Shown here piece by piece: positions 15,845-17,256 of a stretch of DNA of 17,256 nucleotides. The DNA is from Flavobacteriales bacterium UBA1993 (GTDB lineage Bacteria > Bacteroidota > Bacteroidia > Flavobacteriales_G > Salibacteraceae). Every line of letters begins with the position of its first letter. Position 1 is the first letter of the stretch. The position numbers and the translations under genes were made by a program. The DNA lies in contig DDCZ01000010.1 in assembly GCA_002336485.1 (NCBI GenBank), positions 1 through 17,256 of the forward strand, read 5' to 3'. The notes under the pieces were generated by a model. That model made no database searches. It saw only the letters and a program-made list of their open reading frames with translations, and had not been told where the DNA came from.

Positions 15845-16369
15845 ATGAAAAATGTTACACATGGCCTTTGGCCAAAACTCACGATATTGATTTGTTGTTT
15901 GGTCCTGGCCCTAGGATCTCAAGCTCAAGATGAACTTGTGCTCAAAGGATATGCTACCACACAAGGCATTGAAGACCTTCAAAACAAACCCGCCGCCGAT
16001 GTCCTTGTTCGAGTTTACGACGACGAAGGAATCATTAATGAAGTTTATACGTCCCTGTCGGGGGCATTCTTTTTCAAACTTCCATTAGGATCTGATTATT
16101 TTGTCGAGTGGATAAAAGCCGATAGAACCACAAAACGTGTGTTGTTTGACCTTATTGGTGTGAAACCTGGGGACATTAAACGATCCAAGTTAACTTTTGA
16201 AATGGACGTGGTATTAGTCGAAACGGCCTACCTGACACGAGAATTGAAGGCTGAGGCCGAAGTCAACAAGATCTATTGGGATCAGGCTCGAAGGAATTCG
16301 TTTACACCACCGGAAAGATTGAGAACTATTGGGATAAGTTTAGTCAACTGCAATCCAAGTATGACCTAG
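15845..16369 (+). CDS. N-terminal part of a frameshifted envelope protein (carboxypeptidase-regulatory-like domain)
   Basis: I chose the ATG at 15845, preceded by GGGAG, over an in-frame TTG at 15824. The protein has a signal peptide (hydrophobic ILICCLVLALGSQAQ, cleavage near SQA) and then a beta-sandwich domain of the carboxypeptidase-regulatory-like kind common in Bacteroidota surface proteins: LVLKGYATTQG, then PAADVLVRVYDDEG, LSGAFFFKLPLGSDYFVEW and a closing RVLFDLIGV. The reading frame stops at TAG 16367-16369, but residues after about 149 (NSFTPPERLRTIG...) do not resemble the domain. The frame one base earlier continues with a clean protein (KEFVYTTGKIENYWDKF...) to the window end. 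A single missing base near 16291 (CGAAGG where CGAAAGG would restore the frame) explains both, so this is best read as the first half of one broken gene. Confidence 0.75.
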   Translation: MKNVTHGLWPKLTILICCLVLALGSQAQDELVLKGYATTQGIEDLQNKPAADVLVRVYDDEGIINEVYTSLSGAFFFKLPLGSDYFVEWIKADRTTKRVLFDLIGVKPGDIKRSKLTFEMDVVLVETAYLTRELKAEAEVNKIYWDQARRNSFTPPERLRTIGISLVNCNPSMT

Positions 16370-17256
16370 CCAAAAAAGACGCAGGTGCGAATCGAACGAG
16401 TAAACTTATCCATGAAATACAGGATGATATCGTTTGGCCGGAAGACCCGGGAGACAGCCTAGAAATTTATGTGCTTGAAGATTACGAAACGTACGTAAAC
16501 CTAAAGATGCTTCAGGCAAATGATCCCCAATACAAAACGTCAAGTGTGCATTACCTTGAAGGCCAACGCATGTTGGAGCGTGCCTACGCAAAAGGATTTG
16601 ACATTCTTTACGCTTCTGATAAATCGAGTGTTGATCCCAAGGAATTGGCAAAGATGGTTCCGGACAATGCCTTGTTTTTCTCTCAGGGGTTGCCCTTTCA
16701 ATATTCTATGGTAAGCCTTACCAAATCCATGACGGATACCAAATTCGAGATCAACGACCTGGCATTAATTGACAAAGGGTTCAAGAGTTCAGATGAATTA
16801 AGAGACATGCCGGAGTTTACGGTGGATAAAGCAAAATATGACGCTATGATTGCCGGTGCTCAGAACAGCATGATCGATCAGAAAGAAAAGACTTCAGCTC
16901 TGGAAAAAGAGAAAACAGGTTTGGAATCAGAAAAACAAACCTTAATTGTTGAAAGCAACACGAAGGACAGTTTGATTGGTGCACGCGAAAGGGAAGTTCT
17001 CGGTTTGCAGAGCGACATTGATGAAAAGGGTCGAAAATTGTTCGCGTTAAACTCCATGGTAGGTGAGCGTAACAATGCGCTTCAAGCTGCCCAGGCAATT
17101 TTTGAAGCGAAGCAGGTTTCGCTAGACAATACCATCCAGACATTAGAAGAGAAAGAAGCGCGTTTGAAGGAGTTTGATGATCTGCTACAAGAGGCCTCAG
17201 TTAAGTTTGCAAATCAGGAAGATATGTTGACGGAGTCAAGCAAACTTCTTGAAAAT
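16291..17256 (+). CDS. C-terminal part of the frameshifted gene: YfiR-like domain and coiled coil, cut by the window edge
   Basis: This frame is open from 16255 to the end of the window. I start it at 16291, the first codon after the inferred missing base. The first part resembles a YfiR-like periplasmic domain: HEIQDDIVWPEDP (the family has a WP after a helix), SLEIYVLEDYETY, FDILYASDKSSVDPKELAKMV, then DNALFFSQGLP and a closing TKFEINDLALIDKGFKSSDEL, where YfiR proteins have FEINxxxAxxxGLxxSSxLL. From about 16825 the sequence becomes heptad-like and rich in Glu, Lys and Gln (KEKTSALEKEKTGLESEKQT and onward), a long coiled coil reaching the window end. In YfiR-type envelope sensors such a coil often leads to a membrane helix and an output domain. 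That part is not visible here. If the gene is really broken, a shorter product from ATG 16507 could be made, without a signal peptide. Confidence 0.7.

Noticed and set aside
16285..16300. Programmed -1 frameshift site.
   Set aside because: No X-XXY-YYZ slippery heptamer and no clear downstream hairpin are visible. A missing base in an A-run is simpler.
1..17256. tRNA/rRNA genes, CRISPR arrays, insertion sequences, phage or toxin-antitoxin genes.
   Set aside because: No cloverleaf-like sequence, repeat array, transposase or terminal inverted repeats were seen by reading. A covariance or profile search would be needed to exclude short RNAs.

Overview
The window looks like a chromosomal segment of a marine-type, pigmented Bacteroidota bacterium. 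The evidence is the protein families present: a DsbD with a Bacteroidota-style layout, a lipoprotein adaptor with an HAE-type RND pump, a TPR histidine kinase paired with a LytTR regulator, a CrtD/CruF carotenoid pair, and a carboxypeptidase-regulatory-like plus YfiR-like envelope protein. TAnnTTTG-type -7 promoter elements lie upstream of two genes. I see no tRNA, rRNA, CRISPR array, insertion sequence or phage gene. The genus cannot be given from the sequence alone.

Layout. Positions 1-185 may hold the end of an upstream gene but are unresolved. A small winged-helix-like protein (186-443, minus) is followed by dsbD (530-3058, minus), which encodes two tandem N-terminal periplasmic domains. 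Divergent from dsbD is a small cysteine-rich lipoprotein (3260-3643, plus), which ends at a bidirectional terminator (3642-3676). A four-gene minus-strand operon, tetR - tolC-like - adaptor - RND pump (10284 down to 3691), converges on the same terminator. It has very short junctions and a candidate TetR operator just upstream of the tetR start.

The plus strand from 10628 to 13233 carries a TPR sensor histidine kinase and a LytTR response regulator overlapping by ATGA. The kinase gene has an in-frame TGA near its 5' end that separates the signal peptide from the rest. The 312-base gap after the regulator holds a possible 27-residue membrane peptide and a good intrinsic terminator (13518-13547). 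On the minus strand a CrtD-like desaturase and a CruF-like hydratase overlap by 11 bases, suggesting hydroxylated acyclic-end carotenoids of the saproxanthin/myxol type.

The window ends in a plus-strand gene that is broken by an apparent one-base deletion near 16291. Once repaired, it reads as signal peptide, carboxypeptidase-regulatory-like beta domain, YfiR-like domain and long coiled coil, running off the window.

Most of the window is recognisable envelope, export, sensing and pigment biology. I do not see convincing evidence of a new defence or mobile system. The items most worth a second look are the two interrupted sensor-type genes, the YfiR/coiled-coil architecture, the duplicated DsbD N-domain with its cysteine-rich divergent neighbour, the extra membrane helices in the RND pump, and the small membrane ORF at 13386.
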